Of a DNA stretch of 64,000 nucleotides, positions 18,386 through 26,988 are shown piece after piece. This DNA comes from an uncultured Anaerotruncus sp. (GTDB lineage Bacteria; Bacillota; Clostridia; Oscillospirales; Acutalibacteraceae). Location: NCBI GenBank assembly GCA_900539775.1, contig UQDL01000001.1, positions 124,001 to 188,000 on the forward strand, given 5' to 3'. Each line of letters starts with the position of its first letter. Positions within the stretch are counted from its first letter, which is position 1. A model generated the notes under the pieces. It had not been told where the DNA came from, searched no databases, and was given only the letters and a program-made list of their open reading frames with translations. A program made the translations under genes and the position numbers.

Positions 18386-21061
18386 TTATTTCAGAGCCGC
18401 AATGCAGAGCCTGCCGCCCTTAACATCGCCGCTTAATGTGATTTCGATTATTCCCGCCGATCTTTCGTTTATCGGCACGGATTTGCCGTTTAACTCGGCG
18501 AAATATTTATTTTTATCGTCAAGACACACAAGCAAAGTATATTTATCGCTGTTGCCGAAATACTTAAACTCAATATCTGCATCTGATGCCGTTGTGATTT
18601 CCTTATCCACCCAAATATCAAGGCCGCTTGTTACCGTGCCCGGCTTATAATAAGCATTGGCCCAAACGCATATGGGCGCCGAAAGGCCGCCGAAATTATG
18701 GAACCAGCCGCCTCGCTGAGTTTCAATGCCGAAGCATTCATATGTGCAATAAGAGAAATCCGTTTCCGCCTTCCACATATCAAGAGCTCGCTTTGCAATT
18801 TCAAATGCAAAATCCGCCTCACCGAGATCAAACATCGTTTTCCACAAAAACCACTGATGAGCCATCCAAACATTGCCGTTCCAATAACCGTCGTTAAAAT
18901 AATAAGAAGCACTCATATCAACGGCGGAAATGCCGCTTTTGCTCCACATTTCTTTTGGATTTTTAATGTGGGCAAGAAGCCTTTCAACCCTGTCTGCCGG
19001 AGCGGCGCCTGCCACTATCGGATAAACGCCGTCCATACCCTTATTCATATTTTCGCCCTGCTCATTTCTTAAATAAGCGCAAAGCTTGTTGTTTTCATCA
19101 TAAACCGTGTAAGAATAATAACCCGCTTTTTCATCCCAAGCGAGGGCGTTAAGAGCCGCCGTGGATTGCTCGATATCCTTCGTAAGGCGCTGCACATCCT
19201 GTTCTTTGCCAAGAGCAGTTGCCGCCATACGCATAATCTTTGCCGCACGAATGATATGCGATGTTGAAATGCAAGGGCAAATTCTGTTCATCATCTGCTT
19301 ATCAATCATATAAACCTGCGCCGGATAATCATCCATTCCCGAGCAAGAATACCAATAATCGTAAGTGGTGAGCAATCCGTTTTTGAATTTTGCCGTAGTG
19401 GAGCCGTTTTCGCCTGCAAGAAAGCGATAATAACGCATCATTTTATCATAGAGCGCCAAAAGCTTTTCCTTATCATTTTCACGCTTAAGCATTTCAAGAT
19501 ACTGCACAAACTGAGTTGGCACAAGGCTGCCGTGAAGCAAAAAGGCAAAATCCGAATTATCATCATCGGAAAGATATGTTTCAAGAATATATTTTGCTTT
19601 TTCGGGGCTGAATTCCAAAACTCCCGTGCCGATTACGCCGCTATCCCAAGTATAGAAACTATCCCATCTTTTGCCGGGTGTGAAATGAATAACATTTTCA
19701 CCGTGTTTATATACGGGATAAACAACATTTGTGAGCAATGTTGATTTAAGAATTTCTGTTGAAAGAGTATATTTTTTGCCTTCTTCGTTATAACCTGCAT
19801 CATCGGTTAAGCTTGCCTTTTTGTAGATTGCCTCATATTCGCTGCCGGAAAGCGGCTCAAACGCCTCCTCCGAAACAACCATATACTCTATATGCGTTGA
19901 ATGGGGATCAATAAAAATAGATTGGATAAGAGCATTGTGGAAAAAGCCCTCATCGCTTTTCTTTTCGGAAAAGCTTTCCGAGAAAGTGCGCCTTAATTCA
20001 TCATAAGTATGGTCGCCGTTTGAGAGTCTGTTTGGCAAAGCGTCTTCAAGGCAGCCGGAATCAAGGGTGCGCTCCCTTGTGCGCTCGTTGTGAGTGAGCA
20101 CATAATATGTGTCTCCCGTTTCGGGATAGGTGAGTGAAATTCTTTTTCCGTTGCCGCATTGCTCTGATTTTATTTCGGGAGTAAAACCGTGCTTTTTAAT
20201 TTCCGTTTTAATAGAATTTTCTTCACCGGCTTCGGTTACGGCAACAAAATCAAATTCAACACCGCCCTTGCCGAGGCTTACAAATTCAAGATTGCCGGAA
20301 GTAATGGGAAAAGATGCAAGAGCAAGATCGCTGCTTCGGAAAAATGTGATTTTTTCGCCGGAAAGCAAAAATTCGGCATCATCTTCCGTTACGGATTTAT
20401 ATCTTACGGTAAGAATGGGATTATCAAATTCCGATATATCAAAATCATACGAAACAAAATCGCCCTTTTCGCAGCCAAACGGCTTTAAACCGAGCGCCGG
20501 CACATGGTAATTTTCACATCTGTCGCCAAGGCCGAATCCGCCTGTGAAGCGATAATCCGAAAACTGCCCCTTATGCATACCGTCCGGATTTTCGGTATCC
20601 CACGGGCGCGGATTAGCATAACTGTATTTAACATAATCGTTTGCGCTTTTAAAAATGCATTTTTTCGGCAGAGTTACATCGCAATAAAGCGGCTTTGGAA
20701 ATTCCATTGCCGAATAAGCATTCAAAATGCAATTTTGCTTTAAATCGGTGTTATTAAAAAATTCGCAGCGCATAAGATAAGCCTTGCCGCTGATTTTTGA
20801 AAAGGAAACATCGCAATAAATCATATCCTTCCACATAAGCTCGTAGCGATATGAATAAAACGAATAATCGCCGTTGCAATGCCACAGATGATAATTGCTG
20901 GGGAAGGTTACATTCGGCACGGGCACTGATGAATTCCACACGGTTGGGTGCACGGAAAAATCAAATCTTGCACCCGATTGCGGCGCTGAATCCACCACAC
21001 GGGAAATTCCCATATATTTTTTGGAATACGGTCCCCAAACGGGCATTTTTTCAAGCATCAT
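18386..21061 (-). CDS. (alpha/alpha)6-barrel glycoside hydrolase, GH63/MGH1-like
   Basis: This 891-residue protein has a beta-rich N-terminal half and an (alpha/alpha)6 toroid from about residue 480. The toroid carries SFYTWDSGVIGTG near 480, GLLTTYDYWYSCSGMDDYPAQVYM near 570, YFNDGYWNGNVWMAHQW near 725 and YECFGIETQRGGWFHNFGG near 785. These match the pattern of trehalase/GH63-type glucosidases and the MGH1-like family. The acid is probably the Asp in YTWDSG and the base a Glu or Asp near the C-terminal YECF region. No signal peptide is seen, so it should act in the cytoplasm on an imported oligosaccharide or glucoside. The exact linkage is not readable. The Shine-Dalgarno site is weak. Confidence 0.8.
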   Translation of the reverse strand: MMLEKMPVWGPYSKKYMGISRVVDSAPQSGARFDFSVHPTVWNSSVPVPNVTFPSNYHLWHCNGDYSFYSYRYELMWKDMIYCDVSFSKISGKAYLMRCEFFNNTDLKQNCILNAYSAMEFPKPLYCDVTLPKKCIFKSANDYVKYSYANPRPWDTENPDGMHKGQFSDYRFTGGFGLGDRCENYHVPALGLKPFGCEKGDFVSYDFDISEFDNPILTVRYKSVTEDDAEFLLSGEKITFFRSSDLALASFPITSGNLEFVSLGKGGVEFDFVAVTEAGEENSIKTEIKKHGFTPEIKSEQCGNGKRISLTYPETGDTYYVLTHNERTRERTLDSGCLEDALPNRLSNGDHTYDELRRTFSESFSEKKSDEGFFHNALIQSIFIDPHSTHIEYMVVSEEAFEPLSGSEYEAIYKKASLTDDAGYNEEGKKYTLSTEILKSTLLTNVVYPVYKHGENVIHFTPGKRWDSFYTWDSGVIGTGVLEFSPEKAKYILETYLSDDDNSDFAFLLHGSLVPTQFVQYLEMLKRENDKEKLLALYDKMMRYYRFLAGENGSTTAKFKNGLLTTYDYWYSCSGMDDYPAQVYMIDKQMMNRICPCISTSHIIRAAKIMRMAATALGKEQDVQRLTKDIEQSTAALNALAWDEKAGYYSYTVYDENNKLCAYLRNEQGENMNKGMDGVYPIVAGAAPADRVERLLAHIKNPKEMWSKSGISAVDMSASYYFNDGYWNGNVWMAHQWFLWKTMFDLGEADFAFEIAKRALDMWKAETDFSYCTYECFGIETQRGGWFHNFGGLSAPICVWANAYYKPGTVTSGLDIWVDKEITTASDADIEFKYFGNSDKYTLLVCLDDKNKYFAELNGKSVPINERSAGIIEITLSGDVKGGRLCIAALK

Positions 21062-21123
21062 AAGGCACTACCTCTGTTTCAAAAAGCAATATTTCAATTG
21101 CCGATATTATTATTTTTAATATA

Positions 21124-21151
21124 TTATTATTTATTTTTTTTAATTTGTCAA
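21124..21151 (-). promoter_or_regulatory. Possible promoter of the glycosidase-phosphoesterase pair
   Basis: On the minus strand TTGACA is present, but the best -10 candidate (TAATAA at 16 nt spacing) is poor and lies in an AT-rich tract. The promoter diverges from the Wzz promoter. Confidence 0.4.
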
Positions 21152-21176
21152 TAGAAAAAAAAGGGCGTTGCCGTTA

Positions 21177-21205
21177 TTGACAAAGCAATTCTTTTAAGAT
21201 AAACT
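21177..21205 (+). promoter_or_regulatory. Promoter of the Wzz/BY-kinase operon
   Basis: TTGACA is followed after 17 nt by TAAACT, and the direct or inverted repeat GTTAT..AGATAAC lies about 35 nt further on, just before the first gene. Confidence 0.5.
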
Positions 21206-21285
21206 AAAATGTATATTATATAAGTGTTATACAAAGCTGTTATCTTTAGATAACAACAAATGCCTTTATGAAAGGAAGGGTTTTT

Positions 21286-22074
21286 TTGAACATAGACGCA
21301 AATGTGCAAAAGGTTTTTTCCGCACTTGTAAAAAAATGGAAGCTGATAATCATTTTTGCGATAATAGGTGCCGTTTTGGCAGGAATTGCAACCGCAAAAT
21401 TCACAAAGCTTACATACACCTCAACGATTGAATTTTTGGCTTATGTTAACGACTCGGATCAAGAACTTGCGGAAAGCACGGCAACAGCTCAATCCGGCTC
21501 TGCCCATGAAGCCGCCAACGCGCAACAGGCAAGCCAAACAAGCAAAATGAACTATGCCATGAAAATGCTTGACACATATATTGAAATCTTTTCAACCAAT
21601 GAATTTTACCAGGATGTGGCAAACGAATTAAACAAAACATACGGCACGAATTACCCTGCCGCAACCATCAAAAATTCCACAAAGGTTGAAAGCATAGATA
21701 ACACGGCTATGTTTGAATTTACAACAACCACAAATGATGCCGATTTAAGCTATCACATAACGCAATGCCTTGAAAAATGTGTGCCGGAGAGAATGAAAAA
21801 CACTAACAAGGGGCTTGTGCTTGCATCCGTTGAAGATCCGCCGATAAGAGCAACGGCAGCAGAAAGCATGGATTATCCCAAAAAGTGCCTGATCGGTGCA
21901 GCCGCCGGCATTTTCCTTGCAGGGCTTTATGCCGTGCTTAAGGATTTACTTGATGTCAGAATTAAAGGCAGTGCGGATCTTGAAGGTACATACGACATTC
22001 CGGTTTTGGGCGCCATTCCCGAATTTTGTTTAAACAAATCCAAGAAGGAGGCAGGGCGAAATGGCAAAAAATAA
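21286..22074 (+). CDS. Polysaccharide chain-length / BY-kinase modulator (Wzz family)
   Basis: The 262-residue protein has the two-helix layout of YveK/CapA/Wzc-N proteins: a first helix near residues 14-36, an extracellular loop with a coiled-coil segment, and a second helix near 205-225 followed by a short cytoplasmic tail. The tail normally contacts and activates the partner tyrosine kinase. I chose the TTG at 21286, because AAGGAAGGG lies 5 nt before it; an in-frame ATG at 21268 has no ribosome site. It overlaps the kinase gene by 14 nt. Confidence 0.85.
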   Translation: MNIDANVQKVFSALVKKWKLIIIFAIIGAVLAGIATAKFTKLTYTSTIEFLAYVNDSDQELAESTATAQSGSAHEAANAQQASQTSKMNYAMKMLDTYIEIFSTNEFYQDVANELNKTYGTNYPAATIKNSTKVESIDNTAMFEFTTTTNDADLSYHITQCLEKCVPERMKNTNKGLVLASVEDPPIRATAAESMDYPKKCLIGAAAGIFLAGLYAVLKDLLDVRIKGSADLEGTYDIPVLGAIPEFCLNKSKKEAGRNGKK

Positions 22075-22831
22075 CAAATCAAGCGAAAACTCATCTCGCT
22101 TTCTGCTGAAAAACTCAATAATGGATCCGGGCTTGAAGTTCAGAGTTGACGAAGCATATAAAACCATAAGAACAAATATTATGCTTTCCGTTATAAAAAA
22201 AGGATGCAAAACGATAGTTGTTTCCTCCTCTGCTCCAAACGAGGGCAAAACAACCACAACCGTTAATTTGGCGGTTTCAATAGCGCAGGCGGATCAGCGT
22301 GTGCTCCTTATAGACGGCGATTTAAGAAAGCCGAAAATCCACCATTATTTTTCAATCCCCAGCGCACCGGGGCTCACAAATTACCTTAGTGCTTCGGTAA
22401 ACAGCCGCATGGCTCAGCAGGCAGATCTTTTCGGAATAATTCACCCAACGGAATACCCCAATTTATCCGTTATAACATCAGGCTCTATTCCGCCAAACCC
22501 GGCAGAAGTTCTGGGCAGCGAACCGATGGCGGATTTTCTTGAAGAGGTTTCAAAAAAATACGATTATATTATTATAGACACACCGCCGATCAATGTTGTT
22601 TCCGACGCATTACCCGTTATCAGAGAATCGGACGGAGTTGTGCTTGTGGTGCGTTCATATTCTTCAACGCATCCGGAGCTGCAAAAAGCGCTTAATTCGC
22701 TTAAATTCATAGATGCAAAAATTCTTGGATTTGTTGTGAACTATGAGAAAAACGAAAGCGGCGCATACGGCTCAAAATACAATTCAAAATACGGATATTC
22801 AAAATACGGCTACGGCGACTACACATATTAA
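22061..22831 (+). CDS. Tyrosine-protein kinase, CpsD/CapB (BY-kinase) family
   Basis: This 256-residue cytoplasmic kinase controls export and length of surface polysaccharides by autophosphorylation on a C-terminal tyrosine cluster. Walker A is SSAPNEGKTTT near residue 55, Walker A' is VLLIDGDLRKP near 80 and Walker B is YIIIDTPP near 170. The last 22 residues hold eight Tyr in a Gly/Ser/Lys context, a typical phosphorylation tail. The Wzz-like partner is encoded just upstream and the phosphatase just downstream. Confidence 0.92.
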   Translation: MAKNNKSSENSSRFLLKNSIMDPGLKFRVDEAYKTIRTNIMLSVIKKGCKTIVVSSSAPNEGKTTTTVNLAVSIAQADQRVLLIDGDLRKPKIHHYFSIPSAPGLTNYLSASVNSRMAQQADLFGIIHPTEYPNLSVITSGSIPPNPAEVLGSEPMADFLEEVSKKYDYIIIDTPPINVVSDALPVIRESDGVVLVVRSYSSTHPELQKALNSLKFIDAKILGFVVNYEKNESGAYGSKYNSKYGYSKYGYGDYTY

Positions 22832-22858
22832 GCCGCCATTGCAGCTTAAATCAAGGAG

Positions 22859-23581
22859 ATGACAGCCACGGTTTTAAACGGATTAACGGAAACACATTGC
22901 CATATTTTGCCCGGAATTGACGACGGGGCATGCGATGTGGAAACAAGCCTTAAAATGATTGCAAAGCTTGCCGCACAGGGCGCAAAAAAAATTGTTTGCA
23001 CCCCGCATTATTACAGCGATTCCATTTCGCTTGATGATTTTCTGCAAAAGCGTAATGCGGCTGCCGCAAAGCTGAAAGCCGCATTGCCTCCCGAAAGCCC
23101 GGAAATAAAGCTCGGTGCCGAGGTTTATATAAGCAAATATCTTTTTTCAAACGAGGATTTAAGCAAAATCAAAATTGAGGGCACGGATTATGCACTGATT
23201 GAGCATCCCTTTGCGGAGGAGTTTTCGGAGCGTGCCTGCAACAGACTGATTGATTTGATTTGCGATCACGGAATAACGCCGATTTTGGCGCACATAGAAA
23301 GATACAAATCGCTTATTGATAAGCCGGATAAGCTTGATTACCTGCTTTCCCTGGGCTGCGTGGCGCAGGTAAACATAAACTCATTTGCAAACGAATCACG
23401 CCACATCAAGAAAAGGCTTTTCAAATATCTTGAAAGCGGCAGAATCACACTTATAGGAAGCGATTGCCACAACATGAGCTCACGGCCGCCGGAATACGAG
23501 CCGGGAGCAAAGGAAATCATAAAAAAATGCGGCGAGCATACCCTTAACGAGCTTATACAGAACGCCGCAAAAATTTTTTAA
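22859..23581 (+). CDS. PHP-type tyrosine-protein phosphatase (CpsB/YwqE)
   Basis: The 240-residue PHP-domain phosphatase reverses BY-kinase autophosphorylation. It has ETHCHILPGIDDGA near residue 11, CTPHYYSD near 47, a metal-binding AHIERY near 140 and GSDCHNMSSRPP near 200. The start is odd: AAGGAG touches the ATG with no spacer, an in-frame stop blocks any upstream start, and no ATG, GTG or TTG follows closely. Translation may therefore be inefficient or begin at a rare codon. The downstream terminator ends the operon, so no glycosyltransferases follow. Confidence 0.9.
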   Translation: MTATVLNGLTETHCHILPGIDDGACDVETSLKMIAKLAAQGAKKIVCTPHYYSDSISLDDFLQKRNAAAAKLKAALPPESPEIKLGAEVYISKYLFSNEDLSKIKIEGTDYALIEHPFAEEFSERACNRLIDLICDHGITPILAHIERYKSLIDKPDKLDYLLSLGCVAQVNINSFANESRHIKKRLFKYLESGRITLIGSDCHNMSSRPPEYEPGAKEIIKKCGEHTLNELIQNAAKIF

Positions 23582-23628
23582 AGGCAATAAACCGCTAAAA
23601 CAGCCGAATACTTTTATTTGAGCAATAG

Positions 23629-23657
23629 AAAAGAGGAGTCAATGACTCCTCTTTTTT
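23629..23657 (+). terminator. Terminator after the CpsB-like gene
   Basis: A 13-bp inverted repeat (AAAAGAGGAGTCA with TGACTCCTCTTTT) ends in a T-run. It may also serve the convergent NUDIX gene weakly. Confidence 0.9.
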
Positions 23658-23730
23658 CTTGCCTGTTTTTTTGTTTGCCGAATATACAGCAAGCCACGCT
23701 TTGCTTTGCCGACAAAAACACGGTTATAAA

Positions 23731-24348
23731 TCAATCCAGCAGAGTTTTCCAATTATCATCGTTATATGCATCAAAGCACATTTGAATTTGCTCTTTATTG
23801 ATTTTTTCCGTTGCAAGCGGCGGCAATTCATCAATGCCGAAATAATCAAAGCCCGTGGTTTCGGGATTTTCTTTAAATTCTCCGCCGATGACACAGCATT
23901 GCACAAACACCTTGCAGATTTTGTTTGCATAAACGGGGCGATTGTGCTTTTCTCTATCCTGCACGGCAACAACCTTTTCCGGCACGGCAATTAAGCCTGC
24001 CTCCTCACGCACCTCTTTAACAACATTTTCACCAACCGATATATCAACATCAACCCAGCCGCCGGGAAGCGACCAAGTGCCGTTTTTCTCATGCACAAGA
24101 AGAATTTTATTATCCTTGATTATGGATGCACGGGAATCAAGCTTCGGGGTTTGATAGCCCTGCTCGCAGCAAAAAATATCACGCACTTTTTCAATCGGAA
24201 TCTCGCTTTGATGAGCCACTATCTCGGCCGATATTTCACGAATTCGTTCAAAGCGTTCCCGGTCAAAAACATCATTTGTGTATTTAAGCCCGGCTTGCGC
24301 AAGGCTTTGGAGTTCTACCGCCCAATCAAGCCATTTATTTTTGTTCAT
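23731..24348 (-). CDS. NUDIX hydrolase with Nudt_N domain
   Basis: The 205-residue protein has an N-terminal helical domain (residues 1-65) of the type found before some NUDIX domains, then the NUDIX domain. The NUDIX box reads GGWVDVDISVGENVVKEV followed by REEAGL; it has Ile where the classical Glu stands, as in many proteins of this subfamily. Such enzymes usually hydrolyse ADP-ribose or related nucleoside diphosphate compounds. The exact substrate is unknown. It overlaps the DUF218 gene by 14 nt and closes the long leftward gene run. Confidence 0.85.
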   Translation of the reverse strand: MNKNKWLDWAVELQSLAQAGLKYTNDVFDRERFERIREISAEIVAHQSEIPIEKVRDIFCCEQGYQTPKLDSRASIIKDNKILLVHEKNGTWSLPGGWVDVDISVGENVVKEVREEAGLIAVPEKVVAVQDREKHNRPVYANKICKVFVQCCVIGGEFKENPETTGFDYFGIDELPPLATEKINKEQIQMCFDAYNDDNWKTLLD

Positions 24349-25177
24349 TGCTATTCAACTTCCTTTTAAGCTTTAAAAAATAATCTCTGTAAACGCCCAT
24401 AAGCTCTCTTGTATAAAAGGTTAAAAAAGTGTATTTTGCTGAATAGCTGCATTTGGAATGAAATTCAAGATTTGCTTCATCACACAGCATTTTTGCACGA
24501 TATTCGTGGAACTCATTTGTTACGATAAGCACAGACCTTGAAAGCCCCAAACTTTCTATAATCTGCTTTGAAAAGAAAATATTTTCTCTTGTGTTTTTTG
24601 ATTTATCCTCTGCTATAAGGCGTGATTTATCTATGCCCTCTGCCGCCAAAACGGTTTGCATGCACCGAGCCTCACTTATATCCTCATCTTTTCCCTGACC
24701 GCCTGATAAAATGGCAACCGCATCCGGATTTTCCTTCAGATAAGCAGCTGCTGCCATACAGCGCTTATAGAGATAAAGGCTTGGCTTGGTGCCTTTAACA
24801 CGGCAGCCGAGCACAATAACCGTTTCAGCGCCGCAATTTGTTTTATAATTTGAATACTTTGCCATTTTTATTGAAACGGGCACGGCGGCTGCAAACACCG
24901 CAATTGCAATGCAACAACCGAAAATTTGAAGCCAACACGGCAATGAATTAAAGAATGCGCCGAATAATATTAAATATGCCGAAAACGCAGAGCCGGCGGC
25001 ATTGCCGACATTGAATATTGCAGCCGCAAGCGGAGCAAGATACCAAATCAGCAGCGCACAACCAAGCAAAACAAAAAACAAATGCAAACGAATACCACCA
25101 AACAATTCATAATAAAAATGCGCACGGCAACAGCCGCACGCAAAATCGGCCGCAAAAAGCCATTTAACATCCCGCAC
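24335..25177 (-). CDS. YdcF/SanA-like DUF218 membrane protein
   Basis: The 280-residue protein starts with two or three hydrophobic segments, then a DUF218 domain from about residue 115 with ETVIVLGCRVKGTKPS, LSGGQGKDEDISEA near 158 and SRSVLIVTNEFHEYRA near 215. Members of this family (YdcF, SanA, ElyC) are linked to cell-envelope integrity, and YdcF binds S-adenosylmethionine, but their reaction is unsettled. The start is uncertain: the GTG at 25177 lacks a clear ribosome site. The role near nfo is not evident. Confidence 0.7.
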   Translation of the reverse strand: MRDVKWLFAADFACGCCRAHFYYELFGGIRLHLFFVLLGCALLIWYLAPLAAAIFNVGNAAGSAFSAYLILFGAFFNSLPCWLQIFGCCIAIAVFAAAVPVSIKMAKYSNYKTNCGAETVIVLGCRVKGTKPSLYLYKRCMAAAAYLKENPDAVAILSGGQGKDEDISEARCMQTVLAAEGIDKSRLIAEDKSKNTRENIFFSKQIIESLGLSRSVLIVTNEFHEYRAKMLCDEANLEFHSKCSYSAKYTFLTFYTRELMGVYRDYFLKLKRKLNSNEQK

Positions 25178-25215
25178 AGCACGAAAACGCCGCTAAAGAT
25201 GCGCATTACGGAAAA

Positions 25216-26043
25216 TTATTTTTGAAGTGAACGCAAAAGCGCAATTTCGGCCTTGTAGCCGGACAGCTCATTGGGCGTTTCAAGATACATCGGCAAATCA
25301 CGCAGATATTTATTATTTACTATTTTTTCAAAAGCTGCCTTGCCGATGGTGCCCTCACCTATTTTTTCATGCCTGTCCTTATGCGAGGCGAATGGGTTTT
25401 TGCTGTCGTTCAAATGAAGAGCACGCAAGCGTTTTAATCCGATAACTTTATCAAAGCTTTCAAGTACGCCATCCAAATCATTAACAATATCATAGCCTGC
25501 ATCAAAAACATGGCAGGTATCAAGGCAAACACCGATTTTATCCGCAAGTTCAACACGCTCTATTATGCTTTGCAGCTGCTCAAAGTTTTTGCCGATTTCA
25601 GTGCCTTTTCCTGCCATTGTTTCAAGCAGCACAGTAGTTGTCATATTCTCAAAAAGCACGGAATTCAGCGCCTCTGCAACAAGGCGGATACCCTCCTCTT
25701 CGCCCTGCCCCACATGGGAGCCGGGGTGAAAATTATAAAGCATTCCGGGAGTTGCTTCCATTCTTTTTAAATCATCGGCAAATGTTTCTGCCGCAAACCG
25801 CCTTATATCAGGCTTAGCAGAGCAACAATTCAAAGTATACGGCGCATGGGCCAAAATTATATTCACATTGCATTGCCTGCTTTTTTCATTAAAAAGCGCA
25901 ACATCATTCAAATCAAGTTCCTTTGCCTTGCCGCCGCGCGGATTGCGTGTGAAAAACTGAAATGTGTTTGCGCCGATTGAGACGGCTTCATCAAGCATAT
26001 GCACATAGCCCTTTGAAGCACTTAAATGTGCGCCGATAATCAT
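25216..26043 (-). CDS. nfo: Endonuclease IV (AP endonuclease)
   Basis: Nfo cuts DNA at abasic sites and at oxidised 3' ends in base-excision repair. The 275-residue TIM-barrel protein has the usual length and metal-site motifs: GAHLSASKG at the N-terminus, HAPYTLN near residue 66, FHPGSHVG near 105, LETMAGKG near 139, CLDTCHVFDAGYD near 173 and HLNDSKNPFASHKDRHEKIG near 212. Its ATG overlaps the stop of the HAD gene by 4 nt. Confidence 0.95.
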   Translation of the reverse strand: MIIGAHLSASKGYVHMLDEAVSIGANTFQFFTRNPRGGKAKELDLNDVALFNEKSRQCNVNIILAHAPYTLNCCSAKPDIRRFAAETFADDLKRMEATPGMLYNFHPGSHVGQGEEEGIRLVAEALNSVLFENMTTTVLLETMAGKGTEIGKNFEQLQSIIERVELADKIGVCLDTCHVFDAGYDIVNDLDGVLESFDKVIGLKRLRALHLNDSKNPFASHKDRHEKIGEGTIGKAAFEKIVNNKYLRDLPMYLETPNELSGYKAEIALLRSLQK

Positions 26044-26912
26044 TTTAAATCAATCCCTTTTGCGGCATTTGCAGCGATATCTTCTTCTGCCTTGCCGCTC
26101 ATTATATATTCAAGCAAATCGCCAACGCAACCGTGATTGCAATGGCATGCCTCAAATTTGCAAATTTTGTGAATGGGCTTTGGCGCCTGACCGGCACACG
26201 CCGGAAGGCCAACCGTTTTAAGCATATCCCAATCATTATAATAATCGCCGATTGCGGCAACATGGCTTTTTTCAACGCCGAGCTTATCTGCAAGCCACAT
26301 AACTCCCATGCCCTTATGAGTGCCTTTTTGCAGCATTTCAAGGCTCCAAATTGAAGACATCATAAAATTTGCATCCGGATTTTCATGGCGGCTTATGTAT
26401 TTTTCGAGTTCGTTTATAGTTAGAGGATTAGACCAAAAAATAACCTTCATCCAGCCCTCTTCCGGCACATCATCAATGCTTGTTACCTCATAATGAGATT
26501 TATCAAAAAACATTTGCCCTCTGGAAAGCAAGCCTTTTTTTACTATATAAACAAAATCATCAAAAAATATGCCAACATCAACACTGTGGCCATGCGTATT
26601 AAAAAGCTCCGATATTTCTTTAACAAATTCCCTGCCTTTTGGGCCGATGGTGCTGCGCCAAAGCATTTTTTTCCGCTTATAATCATAAACTCCGGCGCCG
26701 TTTACAATTACGGCAGGCTGATTAGCAGGCACCCTGTCGTAATTTCTTTTAAGGCTTGAAACCATTCTGCCCGAAGCCAGAGTGAAATTGCCGCCTTCAT
26801 CCGTAAATTCCTTTATAGCATCATAATTTCTTTTTGGCAAAGTTCTGAATTTACTTTTCAATGTGCCGTCTATATCCGAAACAACAAGCCAATTTTCAAA
26901 TGTTTGAGCCAT
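26040..26912 (-). CDS. HAD-IIB family phosphatase (Cof-type)
   Basis: The 290-residue hydrolase has HAD motif I VVSDIDGTLKS near residue 10, LASGRM near 43 (motif II), a type IIB cap, and GDYYNDWDM near 225 (motif IV). Cof-type enzymes dephosphorylate sugar phosphates or flavin precursors, and the substrate cannot be read. It is coupled by a 4-nt overlap to nfo. About 75 nt of non-coding DNA separates it from rluD. Confidence 0.85.
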   Translation of the reverse strand: MAQTFENWLVVSDIDGTLKSKFRTLPKRNYDAIKEFTDEGGNFTLASGRMVSSLKRNYDRVPANQPAVIVNGAGVYDYKRKKMLWRSTIGPKGREFVKEISELFNTHGHSVDVGIFFDDFVYIVKKGLLSRGQMFFDKSHYEVTSIDDVPEEGWMKVIFWSNPLTINELEKYISRHENPDANFMMSSIWSLEMLQKGTHKGMGVMWLADKLGVEKSHVAAIGDYYNDWDMLKTVGLPACAGQAPKPIHKICKFEACHCNHGCVGDLLEYIMSGKAEEDIAANAAKGIDLK

Positions 26913-26988
26913 ACTTTTCTCCTTAGCAAGCCAAATGGACTATTTGCTTTGCAACAGCATTGCAAAGATGAGATTTATTTTAGCAGAA

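Noticed and set aside
21268..21285. Upstream ATG as start of the Wzz-like gene
   Set aside because: The only ribosome site, AAGGAAGGG, lies downstream of this ATG and points to the TTG at 21286.
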